Assembly: GCA_017441765.1 (NCBI GenBank)
Contig: JAFRVK010000015.1
Coordinates: 1-47,810 of the forward strand
Length of the DNA: 47,810 bases
From: Erysipelotrichaceae bacterium
GTDB lineage: Bacteria; Bacillota_I; Bacilli_A; Erysipelotrichales; Erysipelotrichaceae
Direction: 5' to 3'
The notes beneath the pieces are model-generated. The model was given only the letters and a program-made list of their open reading frames with translations, ran no database searches and was not told the DNA's origin. The position numbers were made by a program, and so were the translations under genes. How positions within the stretch are numbered: position 1 is the first letter of the stretch; each line of letters begins with the position of its first letter. Shown here one piece after another: positions 17,447-27,189 of this stretch.

Positions 17447-17632
17447 TTACCAGCTGGCCTTCTTGACTCCGGGGATCTGGCCCTTGTAAGCCAGTTCTCT
17501 GAAGCAGATACGGCACAGTTTATATTTTCTTAAGACCGAGTGCGGTCTGCCACATCTCTCACATCTTGTGTAAGCTCTGGTAGAGAACTTCGCAGGACGA
17601 TGTGCTTTGACTTTCATTGCAGTTTTTGCCAT
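17447..17632 (-). CDS. rpsN: 30S ribosomal protein S14, type Z (zinc form)
   Basis: A 61-residue short S14 with the zinc site CERC...CRIC (Cys24, Cys27, Cys40, Cys43), the form called S14 type Z or RpsN1 in Firmicutes. The start is ATG 17632 ([11 protein letters not shown]), with AGGGAGAA upstream; an in-frame ATG 24 bases earlier lacks the family start. It lies between rplE and rpsH. Confidence 0.96.
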   Translation of the reverse strand: MAKTAMKVKAHRPAKFSTRAYTRCERCGRPHSVLRKYKLCRICFRELAYKGQIPGVKKASW

Positions 17633-17645
17633 AAGTTCTCCCTCC

Positions 17646-18185
17646 TTATCTTGCAAACGGCATGCCCATCATAGCCAGCAGCTCTTTGGCATCCTCATTT
17701 GTCTTGGCAGTCGTGACGATGACGATATCCATGCCACGAACCTTGCTTACCTTGTCATACTGGATCTCAGGGAAAATGATCTGTTCCCTGATGCCTAACG
17801 TGTAGTTGCCTCTTCCATCGAACGCCGTATTGCTGACGCCACGGAAGTCTCTGACACGCGGCAAGGAGATGTTGATCAGCTTATCCAGGAACTCATACAT
17901 CCTTTCACCTCTCAAGGTAACCTTGCAGCCGATCGGCGTTCCTTCTCTCAGTTTGAAGTTCGCGATCGACTTCTTGGCCTTGGTGATGACCGGCTTCTGA
18001 CCGGACAGCTGTGTCAGTTCCGCTACAGCCTCTTCCAGGTTCTTCGGTTCCGAAACCGCTTCGCCGACACCCATGTTGATGACGATCTTGGCCACTTTCG
18101 GACATTCCATCGTAGACTTGTAGTTGTGTTTCTTGATCAGTTCAGGTTTGATCTCTTTGACATATTTTTCTTGTAAACGGTTCAT
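17646..18185 (-). CDS. rplE: 50S ribosomal protein L5
   Basis: L5, 179 residues, binds 5S rRNA and contacts P-site t[23 protein letters not shown] at the N-terminus and [21 protein letters not shown] are typical. Its ATG shares one base with the rplX stop codon, so the pair is translationally coupled. Confidence 0.97.
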   Translation of the reverse strand: MNRLQEKYVKEIKPELIKKHNYKSTMECPKVAKIVINMGVGEAVSEPKNLEEAVAELTQLSGQKPVITKAKKSIANFKLREGTPIGCKVTLRGERMYEFLDKLINISLPRVRDFRGVSNTAFDGRGNYTLGIREQIIFPEIQYDKVSKVRGMDIVIVTTAKTNEDAKELLAMMGMPFAR

Positions 18186-18463
18186 TATTTCTTAGCCCCC
18201 TTTACATTCTTTTTCTTCGCAGCCTTCTTCTTGCTGTCCTTCTTCTTGTCGACAAGCTGGACATTGGAAGCGCTGATCGGCATTTCCTTGTTGACGATTC
18301 CGCCATCCGGATAAGCGTTGGAAGGTTTCGCGTGCTTCTTCTGCACGTTGACACCCTCGACGATCACTCGGTTGGATCTTGGAAGAGCGGCAACGACTTC
18401 CGCGACGACACCCTTGTCATCTCCGGCGATAACCTTTACTTTGTCACCTTTTTTGATTTTCAT
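18185..18463 (-). CDS. rplX: 50S ribosomal protein L24
   Basis: L24, 92 residues, an assembly initiator with a KOW motif ([18 protein letters not shown]). The C-terminus ends in a lysine-rich stretch ([19 protein letters not shown]) that is longer than the usual tail. It follows rplN by 11 bases. Confidence 0.96.
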   Translation of the reverse strand: MKIKKGDKVKVIAGDDKGVVAEVVAALPRSNRVIVEGVNVQKKHAKPSNAYPDGGIVNKEMPISASNVQLVDKKKDSKKKAAKKKNVKGAKK

Positions 18464-18474
18464 TGCCTATCCTC

Positions 18475-18843
18475 CTACAGTACTTCCGGTGCTAAAGACA
18501 CGATCTTCATATAGTCTTTATCACGGAGCTCTCTCGCCACAGGCCCGAAGATACGGGTGCCTAACGGCGTCTTATCATCTTTGATGATGACGGCAGCATT
18601 GTCATCGAACTTGATGAACGTGCCGTTCTCTCTTCTGATGCCATACTTGGTTCTGACGATGACAGCCTTGACGACCTGTCCCTTCTTCGCCGTTCCGCCC
18701 GGAGTAGCGTCCTTGACGGAGCAGACGACGACATCACCGATATTGGCATACTTTCTTCTTGAACCACCTAAGCAACGAATCACGAGTAATTCTTTAGCAC
18801 CGGTGTTATCAGCTACTCTTAATCTAGTCTCATTACTAACCAT
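18475..18843 (-). CDS. rplN: 50S ribosomal protein L14
   Basis: L14, 122 residues, the canonical length, at the subunit interface. It starts [20 protein letters not shown] and shows the conserved [25 protein letters not shown] end. Standard position between rpsQ and rplX. Confidence 0.98.
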   Translation of the reverse strand: MVSNETRLRVADNTGAKELLVIRCLGGSRRKYANIGDVVVCSVKDATPGGTAKKGQVVKAVIVRTKYGIRRENGTFIKFDDNAAVIIKDDKTPLGTRIFGPVARELRDKDYMKIVSLAPEVL

Positions 18844-18855
18844 AAGTGCCTCCTA

Positions 18856-19116
18856 TTAAACGATGACCGCTTTCTCGACCACTCTCACCAGACGGAAGTG
18901 GACTTCTTTGCTTAAAGTTCTCGTTTCCATGATTTCTACGACATCGCCGACCTTGGCTTCGTTGTTTTCATCATGCGCTTTGAACTTTCTGGTAAATTTC
19001 GTTCCTTTCTTATATAAAGGATGGTTCGTCTTTTCATTGATCGCGCCGACGATGGTTTTGTCCATCTTGTCGGAAGTAACTGTACCGATCAAGGTTCTAC
19101 GTTTGCTTCTTTCCAT
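18856..19116 (-). CDS. rpsQ: 30S ribosomal protein S17
   Basis: S17, 86 residues, an OB-fold protein of the 30S body. The [17 protein letters not shown] and [19 protein letters not shown] segments are typical. It follows rpmC by 3 bases. Confidence 0.97.
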   Translation of the reverse strand: MERSKRRTLIGTVTSDKMDKTIVGAINEKTNHPLYKKGTKFTRKFKAHDENNEAKVGDVVEIMETRTLSKEVHFRLVRVVEKAVIV

Positions 19117-19119
19117 TTA

Positions 19120-19323
19120 TTAACCCTCCTTTACTTCGCTTTCTCTCTCATGCAGGACCGTCAGGACTCTGGCAATCGATTTCTTCAGTTCTCTGATCCG
19201 CATCGGATTGTCGATGGAACCAGTCGCTCTGGCAAATCTCAAGTCGAATAGTTCAACTTTCATATCTTCCACAGCCTTTTTCAGGTCTTCAGAAGACTTT
19301 TCTCTTACTTCTTTGATGTTCAT
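19120..19323 (-). CDS. rpmC: 50S ribosomal protein L29
   Basis: L29, 67 residues, two long helices next to the peptide exit tunnel, where trigger factor and SRP dock nearby. It carries the conserved LFDLRFARATGSIDNPMRIRELKKSIAR segment in shortened form. It follows rplP by 2 bases. Confidence 0.97.
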   Translation of the reverse strand: MNIKEVREKSSEDLKKAVEDMKVELFDLRFARATGSIDNPMRIRELKKSIARVLTVLHERESEVKEG

Positions 19324-19325
19324 GA

Positions 19326-19736
19326 CTATTCTCCTTTCGTGACAAATTTCGCCTTGATAGGCAGCTTGTTCGCGCCAAGTCTCAGAGCTTCTCTGGCGAC
19401 AGCTTCGCTGACACCGCCGATCTCAAACATGACACGGCCTTTCTGAACGACTGCGACCCAGCCCTCAGGAGCACCCTTACCGGAACCCATTCGGACTTCC
19501 AGAGGTTTCTTCGTTCTGGCCATCTGCGGGAAGATCTTGATCCAGACCTGACCGCCACGGTTCATATATCTGGTCATGGCGACACGGGCTGCCTCGATCT
19601 GATTGGACGAGACATATCCGCCTTCCATCGCTACAAGACCGTAATCACCGAAGACGACATCTCTTCCGGCTTTTGACTTACCTTCGTAAGACAAACGGTG
19701 AGGACGACGATATTTTGTTCTTTTTGGCATCAACAT
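19326..19736 (-). CDS. rplP: 50S ribosomal protein L16
   Basis: L16, 136 residues, at the A-site side of the large subunit. The start [14 protein letters not shown] is the usual N-terminus, and [16 protein letters not shown] is the conserved loop. It follows rpsC by 2 bases. Confidence 0.98.
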   Translation of the reverse strand: MLMPKRTKYRRPHRLSYEGKSKAGRDVVFGDYGLVAMEGGYVSSNQIEAARVAMTRYMNRGGQVWIKIFPQMARTKKPLEVRMGSGKGAPEGWVAVVQKGRVMFEIGGVSEAVAREALRLGANKLPIKAKFVTKGE

Positions 19737-19738
19737 AA

Positions 19739-20539
19739 TTATTCATCCTCCTTTACAGTTTCCTTGGCAGCTTCCGCAGGAGCTTCAACAGCCTCTGCCG
19801 GAGCAGCTTCCTTTTCTACAGCCGGACGATCGTTATAGTCTCTGCGCGGTCTTCTGTTGCGGTCGCGGTTGCCCATTGTCTTCGGCTTTTCCGGTTCCTT
19901 GACCATTTCGCCAGGCAGTACTTCACCACGGCAGATCCAGACCTTGACACCGAGCTTGCCATACGTCGTCATGGCTTCTTCCCATGCGTAGTCGATATCG
20001 GAACGCAGGGTATGCAGAGATACGGAACCTTCGGAATATCCTTCGGAACGGGCGATATCCGCACCGCCTAAACGGCCGGAGACTATCGTCTTGATACCCT
20101 TTGCACCGGATCTCATCGTCTGCTGGATGGCACGCTTCTGTGCCGTACGGAACGACTGTCTTTCTTCCAGCATCTTGCAGATCTTCAAAGCGACCAGTCT
20201 TGCATCCAGATCAGGGTTTGCGACTTCCACGATCTTGATGTTGATTTCTTTGCCGCCTGTCAGCTTTTCCAGCTGCTTCTTGATTTCTTCCAGTTTTGAA
20301 CCATCAGAACCGATAAACATACCTGGACGAGCCGTTCTGATGATGATGGTGACACGATTCTTGCTTCTCTCGATTTCGATACGGGAGATCATGCAATCGG
20401 CACACTGTTTAAAGATAAGGTTACGGATGTTTACATCTTCCAACAATAAAGTGCCATATTCTTTTTCGGCATACCATCTGGATTCCCAATCACGGATGAT
20501 ACCGACTCTTAATCCTACCGGACTTACTTTCTGACCCAT
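19739..20539 (-). CDS. rpsC: 30S ribosomal protein S3 with long C-terminal tail
   Basis: S3, 266 residues, with KH domain and C-terminal domain; part of the mRNA entry pore with S4 and S5. The core ends near residue 212 ([14 protein letters not shown]). The remaining ~50 residues are low complexity: first basic ([16 protein letters not shown]), then Ala/Glu-rich (about 240-266). Many S3 proteins have short variable tails, but this is long. It follows rplV by 11 bases. Confidence 0.97.
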   Translation of the reverse strand: MGQKVSPVGLRVGIIRDWESRWYAEKEYGTLLLEDVNIRNLIFKQCADCMISRIEIERSKNRVTIIIRTARPGMFIGSDGSKLEEIKKQLEKLTGGKEINIKIVEVANPDLDARLVALKICKMLEERQSFRTAQKRAIQQTMRSGAKGIKTIVSGRLGGADIARSEGYSEGSVSLHTLRSDIDYAWEEAMTTYGKLGVKVWICRGEVLPGEMVKEPEKPKTMGNRDRNRRPRRDYNDRPAVEKEAAPAEAVEAPAEAAKETVKEDE

Positions 20540-20550
20540 TGTTTTCCTCC

Positions 20551-20922
20551 TTATCTTTCTGCAACTACCACAGTGATGTGGCTGGTTCTCTTCATGATCG
20601 GTGAAGCGGAACCCTTCGCACGAGGCATATACCTCTTCATGGTGATACCCTCATTTGCATAACATTCTTTGACAAACAGCTTCTCTTCGTCCATCTGGAA
20701 GTTGTGTGTCGCATTCGCGCATGCGCTCTTCAAGACTTTCAGCGTGATTCTGGCTGCCTTGTTCGGAAGCAGACTCAGGATGCCTCTGGCTTCCTTGACG
20801 TCCTTGCCTCTGATCAGGTCCATGACCAGCTTCGCCTTGCGGCTCGTCACTCTGACCGTCTTGGCTGTCGCCTTCACATCACGAGGTTCAGGCTTGACTT
20901 CTTCTACTTTTTTCCTTGCCAT
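20551..20922 (-). CDS. rplV: 50S ribosomal protein L22
   Basis: L22, 123 residues, lines the peptide exit tunnel. I set the start at ATG 20922 ([16 protein letters not shown]), with AAGGAGG just upstream; an open frame from 20970 runs through the end of rpsS. The conserved C-terminal hook [22 protein letters not shown] is complete. Confidence 0.96.
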   Translation of the reverse strand: MARKKVEEVKPEPRDVKATAKTVRVTSRKAKLVMDLIRGKDVKEARGILSLLPNKAARITLKVLKSACANATHNFQMDEEKLFVKECYANEGITMKRYMPRAKGSASPIMKRTSHITVVVAER

Positions 20923-20932
20923 AGAACCCTCC

Positions 20933-21208
20933 TTATGCCTTACGGTCATCGTCCTTGCCGTGACCGCCAAATTTTCTTGTTGCTACGAATTCGCCCAGCT
21001 TATGGCCGACCATATCCTCGGTAACATATACCGGAACATGTTCCTTGCCGTTATAGACAGCGAATGTATGTTCAACAAACGCAGGGAAGATCGTAGATCT
21101 TCTTGACCAAGTCTTGATCACTTCTTTTTTGCCGCTTTCGTTCAGAGCCTGAACCTTCTTCATCAGGTGTTCATCTACGAATGGGCCTTTTTTCAAACTT
21201 CTACTCAT
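20933..21208 (-). CDS. rpsS: 30S ribosomal protein S19
   Basis: S19, 91 residues, in the 30S head. [15 protein letters not shown] and the [18 protein letters not shown] end are diagnostic. It lies between rplB and rplV. Confidence 0.98.
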   Translation of the reverse strand: MSRSLKKGPFVDEHLMKKVQALNESGKKEVIKTWSRRSTIFPAFVEHTFAVYNGKEHVPVYVTEDMVGHKLGEFVATRKFGGHGKDDDRKA

Positions 21209-21222
21209 CTTTCTTCCCCTTT

Positions 21223-22056
21223 CTACTTAGTTCCTCTTCTTCTGACGATCAGGTCATTCGAAGCTTTCTTGTGCTTTCTGGTCTTGACACCCATGGCTTT
21301 CTTGCCCCAAGGCGTCATCGGTGATTTACGGCCGATCGGCGAACGGCCTTCGCCACCACCATGCGGGTGGTCTATAGGGTTCATCACGGAACCACGGACC
21401 GTCGGGCGGATGCCCTTCCATCTGTTGCGTCCTGCCTTGCCCCAGCTGACCAGCGTGTAGTCTTCGTTGCCTACGACACCGATGGTCGCTCTGCAGTTTG
21501 CAGGGACTTTTCTGACTTCCGTCGAAGTCAGACGCAGTGTGACGTACTTGTCTTCGATCGCCAGGATCTGTGCGCTTGCGCCGGCAGCTCTTGCCATCTG
21601 GCCGCCCTTGCCCGGTTTCAGCTCGATGTTGTGGACGATCGTACCTTCCGGCATGTTTCTCAGTTCACAGGCATTGCCGACTTTGATATCGGCCTTGGCG
21701 CCTGAGATCACTTTCATACCGACATTCAGGTCTTTCGGTGCTAAGATATATCTCTTCTCGCCATCGGCATAGAACAGCAATGCGATATTGGCATTTCTGT
21801 TTGGATCGTATTCGATCGCTTTTACGGTTGCAGGGATATCGTCCTTGTTTCTCTTGAAGTCGATGACACGATACTGTTTCTTATGTCCGCCGCCATGATG
21901 TCTGGTAGTAATTCTTCCTGTATTGTTACGGCCGCCTTTACGATTTTTGGAAACTGTCAAACTCTTTTCAGGTTTTGATTTGGTGATTTCTTCATTCGTC
22001 AGGGTGGTCATCCCACGTCTTCCAGGAGTTGTAGGCTTGTAAGCTTTAATAGCCAT
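21223..22056 (-). CDS. rplB: 50S ribosomal protein L2
   Basis: L2, 277 residues, close to the peptidyl transferase centre and needed for subunit joining. The conserved [16 protein letters not shown] loop (about residues 222-237) carries the functionally important histidine. It follows rplW after 65 bases, the widest gap inside the superoperon. Confidence 0.98.
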   Translation of the reverse strand: MAIKAYKPTTPGRRGMTTLTNEEITKSKPEKSLTVSKNRKGGRNNTGRITTRHHGGGHKKQYRVIDFKRNKDDIPATVKAIEYDPNRNANIALLFYADGEKRYILAPKDLNVGMKVISGAKADIKVGNACELRNMPEGTIVHNIELKPGKGGQMARAAGASAQILAIEDKYVTLRLTSTEVRKVPANCRATIGVVGNEDYTLVSWGKAGRNRWKGIRPTVRGSVMNPIDHPHGGGEGRSPIGRKSPMTPWGKKAMGVKTRKHKKASNDLIVRRRGTK

Positions 22057-22121
22057 ATTAGTTTTTCCTCCTTATGCAATTATCCGGAAATAGCATATTT
22101 CTTCCGATAGTTTTCCTTGGC

Positions 22122-22412
22122 TTATTTATCTGCCAGGATGTCGATGTTGTAACCATCTTTCAGCTTGACATAAGCTTTCTTGAGATGATTTGTCTTACCG
22201 ACGTATCTGCCCATTCTCTTTGGTCTAGGCTTCTGATTGACGACATTTACGGATTCGACCTTGACGTTGAAGATCTCTTCGATCGCCTGTTTGATCTGAA
22301 TCTTGTTTGTGCCTTTGGCTACTTCAAACACGACTGTGTTGTTCGTATCCTGGTTGCTTAATGTCTTTTCTGTGACAAGAGGACGAATGATAATGTCTCT
22401 AGCGTTACTCAT
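22122..22412 (-). CDS. rplW: 50S ribosomal protein L23
   Basis: L23, 96 residues, at the tunnel exit, where it is the docking site for trigger factor and SRP. RPLVTEKT near the start and QKPRPKRMGRYVGKTNHLKKAYVKL are typical. The start overlaps the end of rplD by 8 bases. Confidence 0.97.
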   Translation of the reverse strand: MSNARDIIIRPLVTEKTLSNQDTNNTVVFEVAKGTNKIQIKQAIEEIFNVKVESVNVVNQKPRPKRMGRYVGKTNHLKKAYVKLKDGYNIDILADK

Positions 22413-23037
22413 TACTTAATACCTCCCCTAATTTCTGCGCAGCTGTCTTGGTCAGAACGAGCTTGTTTGCATTCTGCAGATCGTAGATATTCAGGCCTTC
22501 GACATTGACCATCGCGACATTGCCCAGATTTCTCAGACTCAGATATGCTTTTTCAAACTCTTCTTCCGTATCGACAACGAACAGCGCTTTTCTTTCGATA
22601 CCGAGAGCCTTCAGGACCTTGGTGAATTCCTTGGTCTTGGCTTCTTTCATTTCCATGTTTTCGACACAGATCAGATCTTCATTCTGCGCTTTGAGCGTCA
22701 GACCGGAACGCAATGCCAGTCTTCTGACTTTACGGTTCAGCTTGAAGGTGTGACTTCTTGGCGTAGGACCGAAAGCGATACCGCCATGTCTGTACTGGAC
22801 GGCTCTGGTGCTACCCTGTCTGGCTCTGCCTGTGCCCTTCTGACGGAACGGCTTCTTGCCGCCGCCGGATACTTCAGCACGGGTTTTCGTATCGTGAGTT
22901 CCCTGACGCCATGAGCTCTGCTGTCTGAGCAAAGCATCGAAGATGGCCTGTTCATTGACCTCACAATTGAAGACTGAATCATTCAGTTCGACAGTGCCTG
23001 TCTTTTTGCCTGTTAAATCAACTACATCCAACTTCAT
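22405..23037 (-). CDS. rplD: 50S ribosomal protein L4
   Basis: L4, 210 residues, with a tunnel-lining loop (KKPFRQKGTGRARQGSTRAVQYRHGG, about residues 61-86). In E. coli this protein also represses its own operon through the S10 leader. Whether that happens here is unknown, although a structured leader exists. Confidence 0.97.
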   Translation of the reverse strand: MKLDVVDLTGKKTGTVELNDSVFNCEVNEQAIFDALLRQQSSWRQGTHDTKTRAEVSGGGKKPFRQKGTGRARQGSTRAVQYRHGGIAFGPTPRSHTFKLNRKVRRLALRSGLTLKAQNEDLICVENMEMKEAKTKEFTKVLKALGIERKALFVVDTEEEFEKAYLSLRNLGNVAMVNVEGLNIYDLQNANKLVLTKTAAQKLGEVLSNE

Positions 23038-23039
23038 GA

Positions 23040-23714
23040 TTATTCAGCCTCCTTAACTAATAACGCCTTCGGCTCGACATGCTTGACTTTCTTCGCAGTC
23101 GTCTTGACCATGACCAGACCCTTCTTCGGACCCGGGACATTGCCCTTCACCAGCATGTAGCCTTTTTCGGCATCGACCTTTATGACTTCAAGGTTCTGAT
23201 TGGTGGTTCTGTAACTTCCATCGTGACCAGGCATCGGTGTATTCTTTTCGATACGGCCGTTGTTACGTCCGGTGGTAGCCAGCGAACCGACGTGTCTGTG
23301 CACAGGACCTGCACCATGGGTCTCCAGCAGCATATGCGCATGGTAACGTTTGATCGTTCCTGTGTAGCCTTTTCCTTTGGAGATTCCCGTAACGTCTACT
23401 TTGTCACCAGCGGAAAAGAGATCAACTTTTACTTCCTGTCCGACTTCATAGTCCATTTCGTCTGATCTGACTTCACGGATGTACTGTTTCGGACTTGTGC
23501 CAGCCTTCTTGACATGGCCTAATTCAGGTTTGGTAGCACGGTTTTCACTCTTGTCTTCGTAACCCAGCTGAAGTGCGACATATCCGTCTGTCTCTACTGT
23601 TTTCTTCTGCAGAACGACATTCGGCTGAACTTCAATCACAGTTACCGGAACAAGGTTTCCATCTTCGGTGAAGACCTGCGTCATACCAAGCTTTCTTCCA
23701 AGTATTCCTTTCAT
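23040..23714 (-). CDS. rplC: 50S ribosomal protein L3
   Basis: L3, 224 residues, an early assembly protein that reaches to the peptidyl transferase centre. MKGILGRKLGMTQVF at the N-terminus and the MPGHDGSYRTTNQNLEV region are conserved. It follows rpsJ by 16 bases. Confidence 0.98.
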   Translation of the reverse strand: MKGILGRKLGMTQVFTEDGNLVPVTVIEVQPNVVLQKKTVETDGYVALQLGYEDKSENRATKPELGHVKKAGTSPKQYIREVRSDEMDYEVGQEVKVDLFSAGDKVDVTGISKGKGYTGTIKRYHAHMLLETHGAGPVHRHVGSLATTGRNNGRIEKNTPMPGHDGSYRTTNQNLEVIKVDAEKGYMLVKGNVPGPKKGLVMVKTTAKKVKHVEPKALLVKEAE

Positions 23715-23730
23715 GATGTCACCTTTCTAA

Positions 23731-24042
23731 CTACAACTTGATTTCAATATCCACACCACTAGGCAGTTCCAGACGACTCAAGGCATCGATCGTCTTGGCA
23801 CTCGGCCCAATGATCTCAATCAGACGCTTATGCGTTCTGATCTCAAACTGTTCTCTGGAATCCTTGTTGACATGTACGGATCTCAGGACAGTAATGATCT
23901 GCTTCTCAGTCGGAAGCGGAATCGGTCCGACGACCTTTTTTACACCGCCATCTTCCGCAGCCTTGACGATCTTCTCGGTAGCTGCATCCAATGATCTGTG
24001 TTCGTAAGCCTTTAATTTGATTCTTACGTTGTTTTTTGCCAT
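23731..24042 (-). CDS. rpsJ: 30S ribosomal protein S10
   Basis: S10 (NusE), 103 residues, in the 30S head and part of NusB-dependent antitermination. [20 protein letters not shown] and [17 protein letters not shown] are typical. It is the first gene of the superoperon. AGGAGGAAAATTCT precedes the ATG, and about 130 bases of leader separate it from the promoter. Confidence 0.98.
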   Translation of the reverse strand: MAKNNVRIKLKAYEHRSLDAATEKIVKAAEDGGVKKVVGPIPLPTEKQIITVLRSVHVNKDSREQFEIRTHKRLIEIIGPSAKTIDALSRLELPSGVDIEIKL

Positions 24043-24175
24043 AGAATTTTCCTCCTATATTCCATTAGTCTCTTATATAATATATAGAGACAACTCACTC
24101 CGCGGGAGTTCCCTGGTTGTCACACTATTACACAGGTATTAGTGTGCCAGCAATCTTCCGTATCATCGCAAGCGC
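24043..24175 (-). promoter_or_regulatory. Structured 5' leader of the S10 superoperon
   Basis: The predicted transcript start near 24175 leaves a leader of about 133 bases. It can form at least two hairpins: CACACTA (24121-24127) with TAGTGTG (24140-24146), loop 12, and GTCTCT (24068-24073) with AGAGAC (24086-24091). A GC-rich segment with CCGCGG lies between them at about 24101-24106. There is no terminator-like T-run, so any control would be translational or factor-mediated. Its regulatory role is inferred from the structure. Confidence 0.4.
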
Positions 24176-24181
24176 TCGTAT

Positions 24182-24210
24182 ATTATATAATTTCCTTTTT
24201 GTATTTTCAA
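24182..24210 (-). promoter_or_regulatory. Main promoter of the S10-spc-alpha superoperon
   Basis: On the minus strand TTGAAA (24210-24205), a 17-base spacer and a perfect TATAAT (24187-24182). It is one of the best matches to the vegetative sigma consensus in the window, as expected for ribosomal genes. Confidence 0.75.
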
Positions 24211-24221
24211 TCTCATTTTGC

Positions 24222-24251
24222 AAAAAAGTGCCTATTTTAAGCACTTTTTTT
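24222..24251. terminator. Hairpin terminator upstream of the S10 promoter
   Basis: A6-GTGC (24222-24231) and GCAC-T6 (24241-24250) form a 10-bp stem with a 9-base loop and T-runs on both strands. It lies just before the S10 -35 box, so it insulates that promoter from read-through of the upstream LCP gene. Confidence 0.7.
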
Positions 24252-24300
24252 AATATCTCATATTCAACGGATGTTGGTGTTTCGTCTTTTTATTATATTT

Positions 24301-24336
24301 TTATAAAAAAGAGCTATAAAACTAGTTTATAGCTCT
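24301..24336 (-). terminator. Terminator of the LCP operon
   Basis: A perfect 11-bp stem, AGAGCTATAAA (24310-24320) and TTTATAGCTCT (24326-24336), with a 5-base loop that contains part of the LCP stop codon. On the minus strand it is followed by TTTTTTATAA. The hairpin overlaps the end of the coding region. Confidence 0.8.
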
Positions 24337-27189
24337 GTTTCTGTGTCTTATATTTCCCGGGTGATATGCATCTCCGCCCTCTCCGGGATCCGGAGTTTCA
24401 CAGGCGGAACCGGACAGCATATAGTTCTCAATCCATAGAACTGCTCCGCATCTTGTACATGAATGCGTAATCTCACCATCAGCTTCTGTACAACTGGTTG
24501 CCGTCTTAGTTACAACACCTCCGTCATCGTTGTGGCCTAAAGCAGGAATTTCTTCGGTCGTTCCGCATCTGCTGCAATGTTTCGATCCGGAAGACTCGCA
24601 GCCCGGTTCAGAATCAACGACCCAGTCGTGGCCTTTGGCAGGAATCACTTCTACCTGTGTTTCGTTGCAGTTCGGATTCTTGCAGTATCTTGACTTTTCA
24701 CCGGCTTCCGTACAGGTCGCCTCTTTGGTGACTTCCCAGTCGCTCCAGTCATGATTGTGTTTCAGTTCCCATCTTGCGTACAGAGTACATTCTCCGGTGA
24801 TATCTGCCGTACTGGTGACTTTTTCGCCTTTGGTGTAATCCTTGTTGGTATACCAGCCTTTGAAGATATAGGTATCGCCATTGCTTTCCTTGACATCATT
24901 CATGCTCGGCAATGCTTTCGGATCATCTCCGGTAGTGACTGTGATGGTCTTCGGCACATCCTCTTTGTTGCCGTGGCCGTTGCGATCGAACTTGATGTCG
25001 TACTGACCGGCTCTGACCAGGACAGTGACATGATCATCGATCTCATCGATTGGCGTATAAGGTTCAGGTGACTGTTTCATGATCTTGCCGACCGGTACTT
25101 CCGCATCGTCATCGACTTCATACTTCACCTTGACTTTGACGTTGTATTTCTCGCCCCATTCCTTTGCCTTCTTCGCGCTGTGTCCGATAAAGTCCGGAAC
25201 CATCTTCGATTCGTCGATGACATTCGGACCCATGACATAGATCGTGCCTGAAGGATATTCACTGACAAGCGAACCGTAACGGGCCGACTGTTCATAGACC
25301 AGACCGGCATAGTCCGCATCATAATTGGCATCGCCCTTCAGGATGTATTTGACAGACAGAGAAACGCCGTTGGCCGCCGCCCAGGATTTTGCCTGAGATT
25401 CCGTCAGACCGACCAGCGTCTGCCAGTAGGCAGGCATCGGATCCGGGGTGAACAGGAAGTTGTTGTCGTAATCAGACGAGATCAGATCCGGCCTGATGTA
25501 TTCGTTGTCCATGGAGAAGATCAGGTTCCTGGACTGGGACATGCTGTTGTATCTTCCCATGACGTTGTTGATGTGTTCGAGCGAATCATCATAGGAACCC
25601 TGATAGACCAGGTAGACCCACAACGGAAGTCTCATGGAATAGCTGTAATACATGATGCCGCCATATCCGGTGATACGGGTATTGTCGAACTCGATCAGAT
25701 CGAAAGTATCCAGTCCCGTATAGTTCCTGGTATTCAGCAGCATATTGAAGACGGTCGTCAGCTGAGACAGAGGCATGTCTGTCGACATCCAGTCGGATGC
25801 TTCATCCATCGCATTGAGTGCCAGCGTCAGGTCTCCGGAAGAAACCAGCTTCTTGGCGATCGCAATGATGACTTCTTTCTGATGCTTCTGACGGTCGAAG
25901 TCGCCGTTAGGCATGTGGTGTCTTTCACGGCAGAACTGCAGCGCCATCTGGCCATCCGCAAACACATGATCGCCAGCCGGCACATAAATGCCATCCAAAG
26001 TGAATTCCACCGGGTTATCGATATAGATGCCGCCGATCGTATTGACGATCTGAACCAGACCCAGATAGTCCAGCTCCATGTAGTAGTCCATCTCCATATC
26101 CAGGAAGTTTTCTACCGTTTCAATGAAGCAGGCTCTTGACGTCGAACGGCCCGAGTTGATCTTGTCGTATTCTCCGCCGTAGCAGGGGATCGGTACGAAC
26201 GAGTCACGGGCGATCGAAGTCATGGACACGGTATAGGTCTGCGGATTGATGGTCGCCACAATGATGGAGTCGGCCAGTCCGACAGGAGATCCGATATCCG
26301 TTCTCGAATAACCGATCAGCAGTACATTGAACGGATCGGTCATGACGTTTTTGATCGTCTTATTGTTTTCGATCTTCAGTTCTTCTTCAAACGGATTGAA
26401 ATCGATCAGATCCTTCATATAGATCGCAAACGGTGAAGATTCGCCTTCATCGATGACGAAACCTTCTTCGCCATCTTCCGTATCTTCCACTTCTTCCTCT
26501 TCCTCGACAGGAGCGGCAGCCGTATCCTCGCTAGGACCATAGATCTTGCGGTAGCCGGAGTTGATGACGATCGCATCGACATCGCCGTCGATCAGCGCCG
26601 TCATCAGTTCCGTATTCGTGTTGTAGTCAACCGTCGCATAGTCGATCTTGGCATCTGCCAGGATCTTCTGGGCAAGATAGGTGATGCCGTTGCTGGTCTC
26701 CTTCAGCATGCCCACTCTCTGGCCGGCCAGTTCTTCGACGGAATGGAAGGTGTTGTATCTGTTGTAGCAGACAAAGACACCCGAGAACGTCTCATATTTA
26801 TCAGAGGTTCCATCATCGAAGACGTTGTTGACGATGGAATTGGTTTTTGCCAGATAATAGGAACCGCCGACTCCGCCGACCATCAGGAACAGAGCCAGTA
26901 CCGAGGATATGATCTTCAGAGCCAGGTCATTATGATTGAAACCGACAAAAAAGATGATATCGATGATCAGCATGAGCAATAACAAAATTGCAGAAACGCA
27001 GCCGTACAGCGTCGGATAGATCGCCCGGTAGCGCCATGACCACCAAAGGATCAGAAGGATCGTGATATGCGCAATCACCAGAACAGCCAGCGCAGACAGA
27101 GTAAGGATACTGTTTCTGGTGAGTCGCGAACGCTTCTTCTCAGTCGTTATCGGAGTCTGTTTCTTCTTCAGATTCATTAACTTCTTCAT
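24322..27189 (-). CDS. Multi-module LCP (LytR-CpsA-Psr) surface protein, 955 aa
   Basis: LCP enzymes transfer lipid-linked glycans or teichoic acids to peptidoglycan. Modules in order: three membrane helices (about 28-112); a segment resembling a solute-binding domain (about 133-217, ELAGQRVGM and LIDGDVDAIV); an acidic linker; the LCP catalytic domain (about 283-560) with ADSIIVATI, TSIARDSF, DKINSGRS and CRERHHMPNGDFDRQKHQ (near 420). Two PASTA-like segments follow (about 580-725), then an InlB-type B-repeat (about 725-810, GWYTNKDYTKGEKV), then Cys-rich repeats around GHDW and CxxC pairs to the end. No LPXTG is present; the helices are the anchor. ATG 27189 has GAGGAAG upstream and overlaps the preceding gene by 50 bases. 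It sits downstream of the polysaccharide genes it probably serves. Confidence 0.85.
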   Translation of the reverse strand: MKKLMNLKKKQTPITTEKKRSRLTRNSILTLSALAVLVIAHITILLILWWSWRYRAIYPTLYGCVSAILLLLMLIIDIIFFVGFNHNDLALKIISSVLALFLMVGGVGGSYYLAKTNSIVNNVFDDGTSDKYETFSGVFVCYNRYNTFHSVEELAGQRVGMLKETSNGITYLAQKILADAKIDYATVDYNTNTELMTALIDGDVDAIVINSGYRKIYGPSEDTAAAPVEEEEEVEDTEDGEEGFVIDEGESSPFAIYMKDLIDFNPFEEELKIENNKTIKNVMTDPFNVLLIGYSRTDIGSPVGLADSIIVATINPQTYTVSMTSIARDSFVPIPCYGGEYDKINSGRSTSRACFIETVENFLDMEMDYYMELDYLGLVQIVNTIGGIYIDNPVEFTLDGIYVPAGDHVFADGQMALQFCRERHHMPNGDFDRQKHQKEVIIAIAKKLVSSGDLTLALNAMDEASDWMSTDMPLSQLTTVFNMLLNTRNYTGLDTFDLIEFDNTRITGYGGIMYYSYSMRLPLWVYLVYQGSYDDSLEHINNVMGRYNSMSQSRNLIFSMDNEYIRPDLISSDYDNNFLFTPDPMPAYWQTLVGLTESQAKSWAAANGVSLSVKYILKGDANYDADYAGLVYEQSARYGSLVSEYPSGTIYVMGPNVIDESKMVPDFIGHSAKKAKEWGEKYNVKVKVKYEVDDDAEVPVGKIMKQSPEPYTPIDEIDDHVTVLVRAGQYDIKFDRNGHGNKEDVPKTITVTTGDDPKALPSMNDVKESNGDTYIFKGWYTNKDYTKGEKVTSTADITGECTLYARWELKHNHDWSDWEVTKEATCTEAGEKSRYCKNPNCNETQVEVIPAKGHDWVVDSEPGCESSGSKHCSRCGTTEEIPALGHNDDGGVVTKTATSCTEADGEITHSCTRCGAVLWIENYMLSGSACETPDPGEGGDAYHPGNIRHRNRAIN

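Noticed and set aside
9866-24007. Many open frames opposite the ribosomal genes
   Set aside because: They lie antisense to highly conserved genes, with no ribosome binding site, family motif or spacing of their own.
24086-24120. Resemblance to the T-box antiterminator element in the S10 leader (minus strand AGGG-N5-CCGCGG)
   Set aside because: The UGGN bases that pair with the tRNA end are missing, the leader is too short for a specifier stem, and the only terminator hairpin nearby is upstream of the promoter.
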